This document shows positions 42,879-52,129 of a stretch of DNA of 64,000 nt, piece by piece (position 1 is the first letter of the stretch; each line of letters starts with the position of its first letter). The notes under the pieces are model-generated. The model ran no database searches. It had not been told where the DNA came from and saw only the letters and a list, made by a program, of their open reading frames with translations. The translations under genes and the position numbers were made by a program. This stretch comes from Clostridium sp. AT4 (lineage in GTDB: Bacteria > Bacillota > Clostridia > Lachnospirales > Lachnospiraceae): the NCBI RefSeq assembly GCF_001517625.2, contig NZ_LN999828.1:2044661-2108660 (forward strand). The letters run 5' to 3'.

Positions 42879-43643
42879 TTATTTCCTCCTCTTTCTTTCA
42901 TAGGGAAGGCAGATCCGCCCAAGCAGGCGCACAGCCCCATTCACGCACAGGCTGAGACCAATGATCACAGCCACACAGGCAAAAACCTTGTCCAGCATAT
43001 ATCCGTTTTTTACCCGCAGCAGGTAATATCCAAGTCCCTGCTGGGAACCGATCCACTCTCCTACCACAGCCCCGCTGATACTGTAAGTTGCAGCCACCTT
43101 AAGACCGGACAGCAGCGCAGGAAGGGCAGCAGGAATTTTTACCAGACGGTACGCTCCCCATTTTCCCGCACCATAGGAACGTACCAGGTGAACGTATTCC
43201 TCATCCACACGGGACAGGCCGTCTGAAAAGCTCACCGCCACAGGAAAAAAGCACATCAAAACCACGGTAAGAATCTTCGGGCCGGGACCAAAGCCCATGT
43301 AGATAATCAAAATCGGGGCAAGTACGATCATGGGTACGGTCTGAGTAACGACCAAAAGAGGGTATATGCCTCTTTGCACTGCCGGAAACCGGTCCATAAG
43401 GATTCCCAGGGCCAGTGCCAAAATCAGAGAGATCAGAATACCGGCCAGTGCCTCCAATACCGTCACGGCCCCATGGGAAACCAGAACCGGCCATTCTTCT
43501 CCCAAAGCAGCAGCTATGGCTGTAGGTGCGGGAAGAATATAGAGAGGGATATGAAACAGCCTTACCGCCAGCTCCCACAGGAGTAAAATCACCAGAATAT
43601 AACCTGCCGGAGCCATCCGGCTGCTTACCTGCTTCATGTTCAA
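42879..43643 (-). CDS. Thiamine-precursor ABC transporter permease (ThiX-type)
   Basis: A 254-residue permease with about six helices and the BPD-transporter EAA loop (YGAGKWGAYRLVKIPAALPALLSGLK). A TTG at 43643 is 6 bases after AAGGAGG, while the ATG two codons later (43637) is 12 bases away; either could be the start. It is the first gene after the TPP riboswitch and its terminator, 3 bases before the binding-protein gene. Confidence 0.9.
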   Translation of the reverse strand: MNMKQVSSRMAPAGYILVILLLWELAVRLFHIPLYILPAPTAIAAALGEEWPVLVSHGAVTVLEALAGILISLILALALGILMDRFPAVQRGIYPLLVVTQTVPMIVLAPILIIYMGFGPGPKILTVVLMCFFPVAVSFSDGLSRVDEEYVHLVRSYGAGKWGAYRLVKIPAALPALLSGLKVAATYSISGAVVGEWIGSQQGLGYYLLRVKNGYMLDKVFACVAVIIGLSLCVNGAVRLLGRICLPYERKRRK

Positions 43644-43663
43644 TCTTATCCTCCTTATATGTT

Positions 43664-43693
43664 AAAAGGCCTCCATCCCGCAGGACAGAGGCC
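43664..43693 (-). terminator. Riboswitch expression-platform terminator
   Basis: On the minus strand GGCCTC (43693-43688) pairs with GAGGCC (43673-43668) and is followed by TTTT. It lies between the TPP aptamer and the first transporter gene, as expected for ligand-controlled termination. Confidence 0.8.
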
Positions 43694-43708
43694 AAAAGCA
43701 TTCATATA

Positions 43709-43800
43709 CTCTGTATTTCCCTACGTTGGCATTATCCAAATCAGGTTATGGGTCGAAATTACAATTTCCTCTCAGCCTGTATACAGGCTCCCCTGTTGTC
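43709..43800 (-). ncRNA. TPP riboswitch (THI element)
   Basis: The minus strand contains the conserved thiamine-pyrophosphate aptamer blocks in order: CAGGGGAGC, GGCTGAGAGGA, CGACCC, ACCTGATTTGGATAATGCC and AACGTAGGGA. A terminator follows at 43693-43664. It begins directly after the stop codon of the metallophosphoesterase gene, where I see no clear promoter, so it might lie on a longer transcript. TPP binding should switch off the transporter-TatD-MalY genes. Confidence 0.97.
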
Positions 43801-45354
43801 TTATTCCTCTGCCGCGGCATTTACCTCCGGCAGCAGCATGTAATTGTTGTCGCGGTCCGAGTCGTCGATCATGGCGTCCAGCTCCTTTAACAGATAACTG
43901 TCCGGCATATTTCTCTCCCACCAGCGGTAGCCCTTGGAACTTCTTATACCCTTTGCATCGATGCGGCGTCCGGCATAATAATCAATATAAACGGAAGCAT
44001 ACACCTCTGCCATGGAGTGCTCCACGTCATTTCCCAGATTCTTTACAACACCCCGGATCTGGTCAATGATCAGCTTCTGGATATAGAGCTCCGACCAACC
44101 CTCAAAATCCAGAAGATCCGGATTCTGGCTTCCGGTACGCGCCGCCCAGGCCGATACATCCACTGCCTTTGTACTGTATTCCATACTGCCGTCCCGCTTC
44201 CATTCCAGAAGTGCATACTGACAGGGCGGTATGCTGAGTGCGTCCGTGACAATCTCCATGATTCCGTATGAATCATCTGCCGCTCCCGGTTCTGCCTTAT
44301 GCTTGCGGATCCGCTGAACATGAAGGTGGCCGCTTAAGTACAGCGGCAGTTCATACTTCTGGAACAGCTCGATCACATCGCCATTGTTGTTCATGGCACA
44401 CTGGGTCGTGTACATCCGGCTCTGAGCCAGAAGATTGTGGTGGCCGATGGGAAGAACGTTTATCCCATCTTTCTTTGCCTTTTTAAGCTGTTCATCTGCC
44501 CACTGGAAGGTTTCCACCTTAAGCTGCCCTTCTACCATATTCTTAGGCTCATACTGGCAGGTATCCAGCATCAGGAGACGATTTCTCTCATCCAGCTGAT
44601 AGACATAGCTCAAAGAAGCATCATCCCGGCTGATAGCCTGGTCGTAGCCGTACATATGGTAAATATTGTAAAATTCTTCCGGCGTCACCGGATCTGTCTC
44701 TGCCTTTTCCTCACCGAAATACACGGCTGCATGGGGATTGTTGATATCATGGTTTCCGGGAACAATAAGTACCGGAATCCCGGCGTCCCGTACCCGCATA
44801 AGCCCTCTGGCCAGCTCCTCATGGTTTATCTTTTCCCCATTCATGGTGATATCGCCGCTTAAAACCAGAGCCGAGGGATGTTCCTCTATGACCTGATCCA
44901 TAAATGCTTCTAAAAGCTCCGGCAGATATTCCACCACCTTGCCGTCTCCCCGCTCCACAAAAAGCTGAAAGGCGGCTCCGCCGTCATCTGCCTGGGCGCT
45001 CTGATAGTGAAGATCGGTCGCAAGGATCAGCCTGGGCGGCTCATAGGGAACCTCCTCCGGAACAGAAGGAAAAATCTGGGGAAGCTCCTGCTTCCATCCA
45101 TAGTATCCTTCTTCCCTCTCTATGGGAACATCGCTTTCCTCTTCCTCCGGACCCGTCTCTGCTATGTCCTCTTTCGTTTCCTCTTCCTCTGCAAAATCGG
45201 TTTCCGGTTCTGTATGGTCTGTGCTTTCCTCAGCCACAGTCCCTGAGGGTGCATTGTTTTCTGTCATTTCCTTTAAAAGGTGCAGTACCCCGAGGCATAC
45301 CATGATAACCATGGCACACATCAGGGCACTTATGATCCAGGTTTTCTGTTTCAT
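43801..45354 (-). CDS. Membrane-anchored metallophosphoesterase
   Basis: A 517-residue calcineurin-like phosphoesterase. An N-terminal membrane segment (about 8-28, ISALMCAMVIMVCLGVLHLL) and an acidic linker of Glu/Asp/Thr (about 30-80) place the enzyme outside the cell. Metal motifs are LATDLHY, LSGDITMNG, PGNHDIN, IGHHN and SGHLHVQ. The C-terminal 150 residues are not recognised. The substrate is unknown. The TPP riboswitch begins at its stop codon. Confidence 0.88.
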   Translation of the reverse strand: MKQKTWIISALMCAMVIMVCLGVLHLLKEMTENNAPSGTVAEESTDHTEPETDFAEEEETKEDIAETGPEEEESDVPIEREEGYYGWKQELPQIFPSVPEEVPYEPPRLILATDLHYQSAQADDGGAAFQLFVERGDGKVVEYLPELLEAFMDQVIEEHPSALVLSGDITMNGEKINHEELARGLMRVRDAGIPVLIVPGNHDINNPHAAVYFGEEKAETDPVTPEEFYNIYHMYGYDQAISRDDASLSYVYQLDERNRLLMLDTCQYEPKNMVEGQLKVETFQWADEQLKKAKKDGINVLPIGHHNLLAQSRMYTTQCAMNNNGDVIELFQKYELPLYLSGHLHVQRIRKHKAEPGAADDSYGIMEIVTDALSIPPCQYALLEWKRDGSMEYSTKAVDVSAWAARTGSQNPDLLDFEGWSELYIQKLIIDQIRGVVKNLGNDVEHSMAEVYASVYIDYYAGRRIDAKGIRSSKGYRWWERNMPDSYLLKELDAMIDDSDRDNNYMLLPEVNAAAEE

Positions 45355-45388
45355 CCGTTATATCCTGCTTTCCATTTCCGAACCGGGG

Positions 45389-46171
45389 CTAAATAATCCC
45401 CAGCTCCTTCATGGCATACGCAATCCCGTCCTCCTCTACTGTCTTTGTAACAAAGGAAGCATAGGGCTCCAGCACCGGGCTGTGATGGCCCATAAGGACA
45501 CAGTTGGAAGCATATCGGAACATGGACAGGTCATTGCTGCTGTCTCCGAACACATAGGCGTCTTCCAGGGAAATGCCGCAGTGCTTTAACACCTGGTCAA
45601 TAGCGGTTGCCTTTGAATGACCTCTTGGCACACATTCATAAAAGCCATTTCCCCGGTCAATGATCTCCATGTCCTTCATTCGTCCAAAAAGTTCTTTGGG
45701 ACGGCTGTTTTCATCGGATCCAAGATAAATCTTGTCAAACACATAGCCTTCATCCTCCCAGTCATGGGGAATGACACAGCCGCCTGCCCGGATCGCATTC
45801 TTAAGCTCCTCAACTCTTGGGATGCGGGAAGGCGTTTTATGCATATAGCACCCTTCTGTTCCCTCCAGGATGCCGTCCAGGCCGCACGCATCAATATCGC
45901 TCTTCATCTGAAGCCCCCGTTCATAGGGAATCGCGTGGCGGTAGAGAATCTGATCCTGAACTACCACACAGGTGCCGCAGCCGCAGAGAAAGCCGTCTGC
46001 CTCTACCTCAGAGCGGATCTGAGACAGGTGGCAGTACACGCGGCCCGTATTGATAAATACAAGATGGCCTCTGCGTCTGGCTTCCTTAAGGGCTTCCTTT
46101 GCGCTCTCAGGAACCTGCCGCGTCTTTTCAGAAAGAAGGGTTCCGTCTATGTCAAAAAATAATGCCTTCAT
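45389..46171 (-). CDS. Cof-type HAD-superfamily phosphatase
   Basis: A 260-residue HAD hydrolase of the Cof/C2B type. Motif I is FFDIDGTLL, motif II FINTGR, a lysine region follows in the middle, and motif IV is FGDSSNDLSMF. Such enzymes dephosphorylate sugar phosphates or cofactors; the substrate is unknown. The start is uncertain: the ATG at 46171 (MKALFFDIDG) fits the family, while ATGs at 46180 and 46183 overlap the xpt gene end. It is probably coupled to xpt. Confidence 0.9.
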   Translation of the reverse strand: MKALFFDIDGTLLSEKTRQVPESAKEALKEARRRGHLVFINTGRVYCHLSQIRSEVEADGFLCGCGTCVVVQDQILYRHAIPYERGLQMKSDIDACGLDGILEGTEGCYMHKTPSRIPRVEELKNAIRAGGCVIPHDWEDEGYVFDKIYLGSDENSRPKELFGRMKDMEIIDRGNGFYECVPRGHSKATAIDQVLKHCGISLEDAYVFGDSSNDLSMFRYASNCVLMGHHSPVLEPYASFVTKTVEEDGIAYAMKELGII

Positions 46172-46172
46172 T

Positions 46173-46757
46173 TTATTCATCATCCCTGAATACAATGGTA
46201 TTTGTTTCCTCGTCCATGCTGTCTACGATCGCAAGGGACTCCAGACGGATCCCCTCGGAACGGATCAGATCTCCGCCTACCTGGAAGCCCTTTTCGATTA
46301 CAATACCGGCTCCTACCAACTCGGCTCCGGAATCTCTTACCAGTGCGATCAGTCCCTCCAGCGCCTTTCCATTTGCCAGGAAATCATCGATAATAAGAAC
46401 CTTATCGCCTTTTCCTAAAAATTCCTTTGCCACAATGATATCGTACACCCTACCATGGGTAAAAGACTCTACCTTGGTGGTGTGAACCTCTCCTGCGATA
46501 TTTTTGGTCTGGTTTTTCTTTGCAAATACCACCGGCACATCAAAATACTGGGCTACGATACATGCAATTCCAATACCGGATGCCTCGATGGTGAGGATCT
46601 TATTTACCTCAGCATCCGCAAATCTGCGCTTAAATTCCTTTCCGATTTCGCCAAAAAGCTTGATATCCATCTGATGATTTAAAAAACTGTCTACCTTCAG
46701 AACATTACCGCCCTTGATTTTTCCGTCTTTACGGATCCTGTCTTTTAAGATCTGCAT
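46173..46757 (-). CDS. xpt: Xanthine phosphoribosyltransferase
   Basis: A 194-residue purine salvage enzyme converting xanthine and PRPP to XMP. Family marks are the N-terminal LKVDSFLNHQMDIKL, ILTIEASGIGIA and the PRPP loop VLIIDDFLANGKAL. AAGGAGG precedes the ATG. It lies between the trigger-factor-like lipoprotein gene and the HAD gene. Many xpt genes have a purine riboswitch; none is visible in the 64-base gap upstream. Confidence 0.95.
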   Translation of the reverse strand: MQILKDRIRKDGKIKGGNVLKVDSFLNHQMDIKLFGEIGKEFKRRFADAEVNKILTIEASGIGIACIVAQYFDVPVVFAKKNQTKNIAGEVHTTKVESFTHGRVYDIIVAKEFLGKGDKVLIIDDFLANGKALEGLIALVRDSGAELVGAGIVIEKGFQVGGDLIRSEGIRLESLAIVDSMDEETNTIVFRDDE

Positions 46758-46821
46758 GCATAGTCCTCCTTTTTCTGTGGTATAACCTATGAAACGCTCC
46801 CGACGCTTCTCTTATTCCTTT

Positions 46822-47913
46822 TTATTCTGCCTCTGGGGAAGCCTCAGTCTCCTCCAGAACCCGCTCAGAAACCTTTGCCGGATTTTCTGCCTCATTGACA
46901 GCATTGGAAGCCAGATAGTAGAGTACCTTATCCTGAAGCACATACTCGTCTGCCTGCTCCTGTCCGTACATATTGATCAGGGTATCCTTTGACATACCGT
47001 TTTCCTGAGCAAAGAGTTCTCTGTCCTCATCTGTGATCTGATCCATTCCCTCGTTTGCTGCGATGGCTTCTACAGTCAGTTCTCTCTTGGCAGCTTCCTC
47101 TACGGAATCGTAGATATACTCCTTCATGGCCGGCTCGTTCATGCCGTTGGCCTGAGCCATCTGTGAAAAGCTCATTCCGTACATCTTAGCCTGATTGGTG
47201 TATTCTTTTACCATCTGATTGTAGCGGACAGAAAGGCCGTTTCTGGAAAGCTTAAATTCTGAACTGTTGATTACGCTCTGAAGGGCTCCTTCTTCCATGT
47301 CCAGCTCTGCTGCGGACTGCTTCTGATCCAGCAGATCCTCACGGATGCTTTCCTTATAAGCGTCTACGGTCTGATACTCTTCCTTTGACACTCTCTTTAC
47401 GAAATCATCGTTCAGCTCTGCCTCCTGCTCCTCCTTTACGGAATTTACAGTTACCTCAAATACAACCGGCTGTCCTGCCAGGGATTCCTCTCTGTAGTCC
47501 TCCGGGAAGGTAAGATTTAATGTCTTTGTCTCGCCCTTCTTTGCACCGATCAGGCCGCTCTCAAAGCCCTCGATCATCTTACCGGAACCCAGCTCCAGAT
47601 CCTGATCCTCTGCAGAACCGCCTTCAAAGGCTTCTCCGTCCTTTGTTCCCTTGAAGTCGATATTTACAATATCGCCCTCCTTGGCGGCCCGATCTACCTC
47701 TACCTCGTTGGGGTTCTGTGCCAGGATAGTCTCTACCTTTGTATCCACTTCCTCATCCGTAACCTCAGGAGCCTCAATATTAACAGTAACTCCCTTGTAC
47801 TCGGAAAGTGTAACGGTTCCCAAATTTACGTTGCCGTCTGCACTGCCGGAGCAGCCAGTCAGAATAGAAGCTGCCATAAGGCCGCACAGACAAAATAATG
47901 CGATTTTTCTCAT
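46822..47913 (-). CDS. Lipoprotein with FKBP and trigger-factor C-terminal domains
   Basis: A 363-residue protein resembling trigger factor but exported. A lipoprotein signal with lipobox LTGC (residues 1-21, LFCLCGLMAASILTGC) replaces the ribosome-binding domain. A central FKBP-type peptidyl-prolyl isomerase domain follows (EGDIVNIDFKGTKDGEAFEGG, LGSGKMIEGFESGLIGAKKG), then a helical trigger-factor C-terminal region (about 160-340). It is probably an extracytoplasmic folding chaperone or isomerase for secreted proteins. It could be misread as cytoplasmic tig, but the ribosome-binding GFRxGK motif is absent. Confidence 0.88.
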   Translation of the reverse strand: MRKIALFCLCGLMAASILTGCSGSADGNVNLGTVTLSEYKGVTVNIEAPEVTDEEVDTKVETILAQNPNEVEVDRAAKEGDIVNIDFKGTKDGEAFEGGSAEDQDLELGSGKMIEGFESGLIGAKKGETKTLNLTFPEDYREESLAGQPVVFEVTVNSVKEEQEAELNDDFVKRVSKEEYQTVDAYKESIREDLLDQKQSAAELDMEEGALQSVINSSEFKLSRNGLSVRYNQMVKEYTNQAKMYGMSFSQMAQANGMNEPAMKEYIYDSVEEAAKRELTVEAIAANEGMDQITDEDRELFAQENGMSKDTLINMYGQEQADEYVLQDKVLYYLASNAVNEAENPAKVSERVLEETEASPEAE

Positions 47914-47993
47914 AATGGTTTCCCTTTTCTATCATACTATTTTGGCCTGCTCTCAGGCAGGCGCTGTACATAGTTATACCATACAAGACGTTG

Positions 47994-48021
47994 AAAAAAA
48001 AGCCTTTTATGCATAAAATGC
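47994..48021 (-). terminator. Terminator of the M18 aminopeptidase gene
   Basis: On the minus strand GCATTTTATG and CATAAAAGGC form an AT-rich stem around the stop codon, followed by eight T (48001-47994). Confidence 0.6.
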
Positions 48022-49401
48022 CTTAAATGCCTTGTAGGTATTGTACACATCCAGCTTGGAAGCCAACTCAAAGGGTGAATGCATGGAAAGGATCGGCACA
48101 CCCAGGTCTACGGTATCCACATCCATATGGGCTACATACTTTGCAATGGTGCCGCCGCCTCCCACATCAACGGCTCCTAACTCTCCTGCCTGCCAGAATA
48201 CGCCTGCCTCCTCCATAGTAGCGATCACTTTTGCCATAGTCTCTGCACTTGCGTCATTGGAAGCGGATTTGCCTCTTGCACCTGTATATTTTGTCAAAAC
48301 ACAGCCTTTGTTGATGTAGCTTGCATTGCGGCTTTCAAATACATCTGCAAAGGTTGGGTCATAAGCGGCATTTACATCAGAAGAAAGGCACAGGGAGGCT
48401 CTTAAAATATCCCGTACCGGCGTATGCTCCAGCTCTGCCAGATCTTCGATATAGTGAAGCACATAGTCGGAATTAAGACCCGTATTTCCTTCAGAGCCGA
48501 TTTCTTCCTTATCTGTAAGAATGGTTACTGTGGTATGGGCCGGTTTCTTTGTCTCAATCTCTGCGGTAAGGGCTGTATAAGCGCATACCCGGTCATCCTG
48601 TCCATAGGCGCCCACAAGGCTTCTGTCCAGTCCGATATCTCTTGCCTTTGCGGCAGGAACCAATTCAAACTCTGCGCGGAAGAAGTCTTTTTCCTTAATG
48701 CCGTATTTCTCATGGAGAAGAGATAAAACCATCAGCTTTACGGCTTCCTTAATCTCCTCGCCCTCGTAGGGGATGGATCCAATGATCACATTCAGTTCTT
48801 CTCCCTTAAGACCTTCTCTTAAAGGACGCTCATTCTGCTTTCCGGCCAGATGAGGCAGAAGATCTGTAATGCAGAATGCAGGCTCATCCTCTTTTTCACC
48901 GATGCAGACCTCGATCAGCTCTCCGTTCTTTTTTGCTACAACGCCGTGGATCGCCAGAGGCACGGTTCCCCACTGATATTTGCGGATGCCGCCGTAGTAA
49001 TGGGTCTTAAAATAAGCGATATCTTCCTTTTCATAGAGCGGATTCGGCTTTAAATCCAGTCTGGGCGCGTCGATATGGGCTCCGTTGATGCGCAGTCCAT
49101 CCTTTAAAGGCTTCTTTCCAAAGGTTGTGGCGATCACTGCCTTTTCCCGATTTACAACGTATACCTTATCGCCGGGTACATAAGAAGCCTTGCGGTCAAA
49201 GGGCTTATAGCCTGCTTTTTTAAGCATCTTTACCGCTTCCTTTACGCACTCTCTTTCGGTCTTTCCTTTGTTCAGAAATTCCTTATAGCCCTCGCAGTAC
49301 TTAAATGCCTTTTCCTTCTGCTCCGGCGCTTCCTTGGCAATATGGAGTGCGGACCAGGTCAGCTCCTCCTGTAATTTCTGTGCTTCATTTTTCTTTGACA
49401 T
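48007..49401 (-). CDS. M18 family aminopeptidase
   Basis: A 464-residue zinc aminopeptidase of family M18. Metal and catalytic segments include NGAHIDAPRLDLKP (His-x-Asp), VGAYGQDDRVC, LTDKEEIGSEGNTG (Glu pair), SSDVNAAYDPTF and SMHSPFELASKLD. It removes N-terminal residues from peptides, probably in the cytoplasm, since there is no signal peptide. It follows the leucine-rich-repeat gene by 26 bases and could be co-transcribed with it. Confidence 0.93.
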   Translation of the reverse strand: MSKKNEAQKLQEELTWSALHIAKEAPEQKEKAFKYCEGYKEFLNKGKTERECVKEAVKMLKKAGYKPFDRKASYVPGDKVYVVNREKAVIATTFGKKPLKDGLRINGAHIDAPRLDLKPNPLYEKEDIAYFKTHYYGGIRKYQWGTVPLAIHGVVAKKNGELIEVCIGEKEDEPAFCITDLLPHLAGKQNERPLREGLKGEELNVIIGSIPYEGEEIKEAVKLMVLSLLHEKYGIKEKDFFRAEFELVPAAKARDIGLDRSLVGAYGQDDRVCAYTALTAEIETKKPAHTTVTILTDKEEIGSEGNTGLNSDYVLHYIEDLAELEHTPVRDILRASLCLSSDVNAAYDPTFADVFESRNASYINKGCVLTKYTGARGKSASNDASAETMAKVIATMEEAGVFWQAGELGAVDVGGGGTIAKYVAHMDVDTVDLGVPILSMHSPFELASKLDVYNTYKAFKAFYA

Positions 49402-49427
49402 CTTATATATTCCTCCTGTAAGTTAAT

Positions 49428-50378
49428 CTACAATTTAAAGATGCGGGTGGTCTTTTTTTCTTTTACCTGCCCGCCAAACCGGCTGTGTACCGCATCCAGC
49501 AAAACAGACGCAGCCTGGGGATCTCTCTGATCTTCAATCCCATTTAACAGCCCCTCCAGAAAGGCCTGATCTGCCTCTGTCTGCCAGGACAGCCATTTCA
49601 AAATCACTGTTTCCCGCCTGTCCGTCAGCCCTGATGCCGTTTCTCTTGGATGCTGCTTTAAAAATCCCCAGTATTGGTCTTTAAATTCATCGGTCAGACC
49701 CCAGGGCCAGTACAGACGGTACACTGCCATCTGAGCTGCCAGACCGGGCCGTTCCTGGATCACGGTATTAGGAAACAGATGGTCATACTCCCGGAACTGA
49801 AACTGCGTATCCTCAAAGCAATACCGGTACATATGGCCGCAACCGTGCATTTCTCTCATAATGATCCGAGCCGGGGTATTTTCCACCGATTCCTCAAAAA
49901 ACTCAGGAAATACCAGTCTGGCAAGAAGCCTTCCCTCCGGGTCCAGATAATCAGCCATAAGTTCCTGGCGCAGCTCGGAAAGAACCTCCTTAAAACAGGA
50001 CTTTCTGCCCGGTACCACCCGGATCTTCAGATGCTTTATCCCTGTGCAGCCGGTAAATACACCGGCTCCCCAGTCCTCCACCGTACTCCAGAAGGACAGG
50101 GTTTTCAAATGAAAGCAGTTGTAAAAGGCATAAGGGCCTATTTTTCTAAGATACTCCGGAAGAGTCAGCTCATCAAGCCCTGATCCGCAAAGCTCAGGCT
50201 CTCCATTAAGCTCTTCCGGAGGAACCTCCCGTCCTCTTACAGTCTGCGAAAAAAAATACCGATCCAGTTCTGTCACCGGCATTCCATCCATACGCTCCGG
50301 AAGAACGGGAGCGCCGTCCAGGGTATAACAGCGCTCCAAACAGATTCCTTCCGGTGTTTTTCTATATAATAAGTCCAT
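49428..50378 (-). CDS. Leucine-rich-repeat (BspA-type) protein
   Basis: A 316-residue protein with BspA-like leucine-rich repeat segments (ELTLPEYLRKIGPYAFYNC, LKTLSFWSTVEDWGAGVFTGC) in about residues 70-130. The rest is not recognised. It has no signal peptide, so unlike many BspA-like surface proteins it is probably cytoplasmic. It lies upstream of the M18 aminopeptidase gene on the same strand. Function unknown. Confidence 0.75.
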   Translation of the reverse strand: MDLLYRKTPEGICLERCYTLDGAPVLPERMDGMPVTELDRYFFSQTVRGREVPPEELNGEPELCGSGLDELTLPEYLRKIGPYAFYNCFHLKTLSFWSTVEDWGAGVFTGCTGIKHLKIRVVPGRKSCFKEVLSELRQELMADYLDPEGRLLARLVFPEFFEESVENTPARIIMREMHGCGHMYRYCFEDTQFQFREYDHLFPNTVIQERPGLAAQMAVYRLYWPWGLTDEFKDQYWGFLKQHPRETASGLTDRRETVILKWLSWQTEADQAFLEGLLNGIEDQRDPQAASVLLDAVHSRFGGQVKEKKTTRIFKL

Positions 50379-50444
50379 AGTACCAGTTTAATCAGTTTAA
50401 AGAATTTTTTCAAGATGATTTTTAACAGAAAGCCTTCAAACCTC

Positions 50445-50473
50445 TTGCCACAGCCCCGGTTCTCATGTACAAT
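50445..50473 (+). promoter_or_regulatory. Promoter of the ABC-F gene
   Basis: TTGCCA (50445-50450), a 17-base spacer ending ATG, and TACAAT (50468-50473) on the plus strand, 55 bases before the ABC-F start. Confidence 0.65.
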
Positions 50474-50527
50474 CGACTGGAATATACAGGACACTCAGCA
50501 AGCAGATATAAGGAGTTTAAAGGAAAT

Positions 50528-52084
50528 ATGAGTATTTTAAACGTAGAGCATTTAAGCCATGGCTTTGGAGACAGAGCTATTTTTCAGGACGTATCCTTCC
50601 GTCTCTTAAAAGGCGAGCATATCGGCCTGGTAGGAGCAAACGGCGAGGGAAAGTCCACCTTTATGAACATTATCACCGGAAAGCTGATGCCTGACGAAGG
50701 CAAGGTAGAATGGGCGAAAAATGTAAATGTGGGCTATCTGGACCAGCACACGGTATTGGAAAAGGGAATGACGATCCGGGAAGTCTTAAAGAGCGCCTTT
50801 GGGCCCCTCTTTGAAATGGAAGCAAACATGAATGCCATCTGCGACCGCATGGGCGAAGCAAGTGAAGAAGAAATGAATGAGATGATGGAGGAGCTGGGAA
50901 CCATACAGGATCTGCTGATGGCTCATGATTTCTATATCATCGATTCCAAGGTAGACGAGGTAGGCCGGGCTCTGGGCTTAGATGAGATCGGCATGGAGCG
51001 GGATGTAACAGAGCTTTCCGGAGGCCAGAGAACCAAGGTGCTGTTGGGAAAACTGCTGCTGCAGAAGCCCGATATCCTGCTTTTGGACGAGCCTACCAAC
51101 TATCTGGATGTACAGCATATCGAATGGCTGAAGCGATATCTTCTGGATTATGAAAATGCATTTATCCTCATTTCCCATGATATCCCGTTTTTAAACAGCG
51201 TTATCAATCTGGTGTACCATATGGAAAACCAGAGACTGGACCGTTATGTGGGCGATTACGACAAATTCCAGGAGGTCTATGCGGTAAAGAAGGCACAGCT
51301 GGAGGCTGCCTACAAGCGCCAGCAGCAGGAAATCGCAGAGCTGGAAGACTTTGTGGCCCGCAACAAGGCCCGTGTAGCAACCCGGAATATGGCCATGTCC
51401 CGGCAGAAGAAGCTGGATAAAATGGAAGTCATTGAGCTGGCAAAGGAGAAGCCAAAGCCTGAATTCCATTTCCTGGAAGCCCGTACCGCAGGAAAATACA
51501 TTTTTGAGACAAAGGATCTTGTGATCGGCTATGATGAGCCTCTTTCCCGGCCTTTAAACCTGGTGATGGAGCGGGGACAGAAGGCTGTGCTGGTAGGGGC
51601 CAACGGCATCGGAAAGACGACCCTTTTAAAGAGCATCCTGGGACTGACTCCTGCCTTGTCCGGTTCCGTAGAGCTGGGAGATTACCTGTCCATCGGATAT
51701 TTTGAACAGGAAATGGCTCCCGGCAATACCAACACCTGTCTGGATGAGATCTGGAAGGAATTTCCTTCCTATACCCAGTATCAGGTTCGGTCTGCCCTGG
51801 CAAAATGCGGCCTCACAACCAAGCATATCGAAAGCCAGGTGCGTGTTTTAAGCGGAGGCGAGCAGGCCAAGGTGCGTCTATGCAAACTGATCAACCGTGA
51901 ATCCAATGTGCTGCTTTTAGACGAGCCTACCAACCATCTGGATGTGGATGCAAAGGCGGAGCTGAAACGTGCATTAAAGGAATACAAAGGAAGCATCCTT
52001 TTAATCTGCCATGAACCGGAGTTCTATGAGGGACTGGCTACGGATATCTGGGACTGCAGAGACTGGGCGCTTCGGCTGTCATAA
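50528..52084 (+). CDS. ABC-F family ATPase
   Basis: A 518-residue protein with two ABC ATPase domains and no membrane part, of the YkpA/YbiT-like ABC-F type. Domain 1 has GANGEGKSTFMN, LSGGQRTKV and LLLDEPTNYLD; domain 2 has GANGIGKTTLL, LSGGEQAKV and LLLDEPTNHLD. A charged inter-domain linker (about 235-300, rich in Lys/Gln/Ala/Glu) is the segment that contacts the ribosome in ABC-F proteins. Members act on the ribosome in translation or antibiotic protection; this subtype is usually housekeeping. The ATG at 50528 (MSILNVEHL) is set by homology and the AAAGGA upstream. Confidence 0.92.
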   Translation: MSILNVEHLSHGFGDRAIFQDVSFRLLKGEHIGLVGANGEGKSTFMNIITGKLMPDEGKVEWAKNVNVGYLDQHTVLEKGMTIREVLKSAFGPLFEMEANMNAICDRMGEASEEEMNEMMEELGTIQDLLMAHDFYIIDSKVDEVGRALGLDEIGMERDVTELSGGQRTKVLLGKLLLQKPDILLLDEPTNYLDVQHIEWLKRYLLDYENAFILISHDIPFLNSVINLVYHMENQRLDRYVGDYDKFQEVYAVKKAQLEAAYKRQQQEIAELEDFVARNKARVATRNMAMSRQKKLDKMEVIELAKEKPKPEFHFLEARTAGKYIFETKDLVIGYDEPLSRPLNLVMERGQKAVLVGANGIGKTTLLKSILGLTPALSGSVELGDYLSIGYFEQEMAPGNTNTCLDEIWKEFPSYTQYQVRSALAKCGLTTKHIESQVRVLSGGEQAKVRLCKLINRESNVLLLDEPTNHLDVDAKAELKRALKEYKGSILLICHEPEFYEGLATDIWDCRDWALRLS

Positions 52085-52129
52085 TTATAAAGCCGGCGGG
52101 ACATCGTCCGGCATAACATCACGTTAAAA

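Noticed and set aside
46758-46821. Purine riboswitch upstream of xpt
   Set aside because: The gap is only 64 bases and lacks the conserved purine-aptamer core; the gene is probably read from upstream.
46822-47913. Annotation as ordinary cytoplasmic trigger factor (tig)
   Set aside because: The N-terminal ribosome-binding domain is missing and replaced by a lipoprotein signal.
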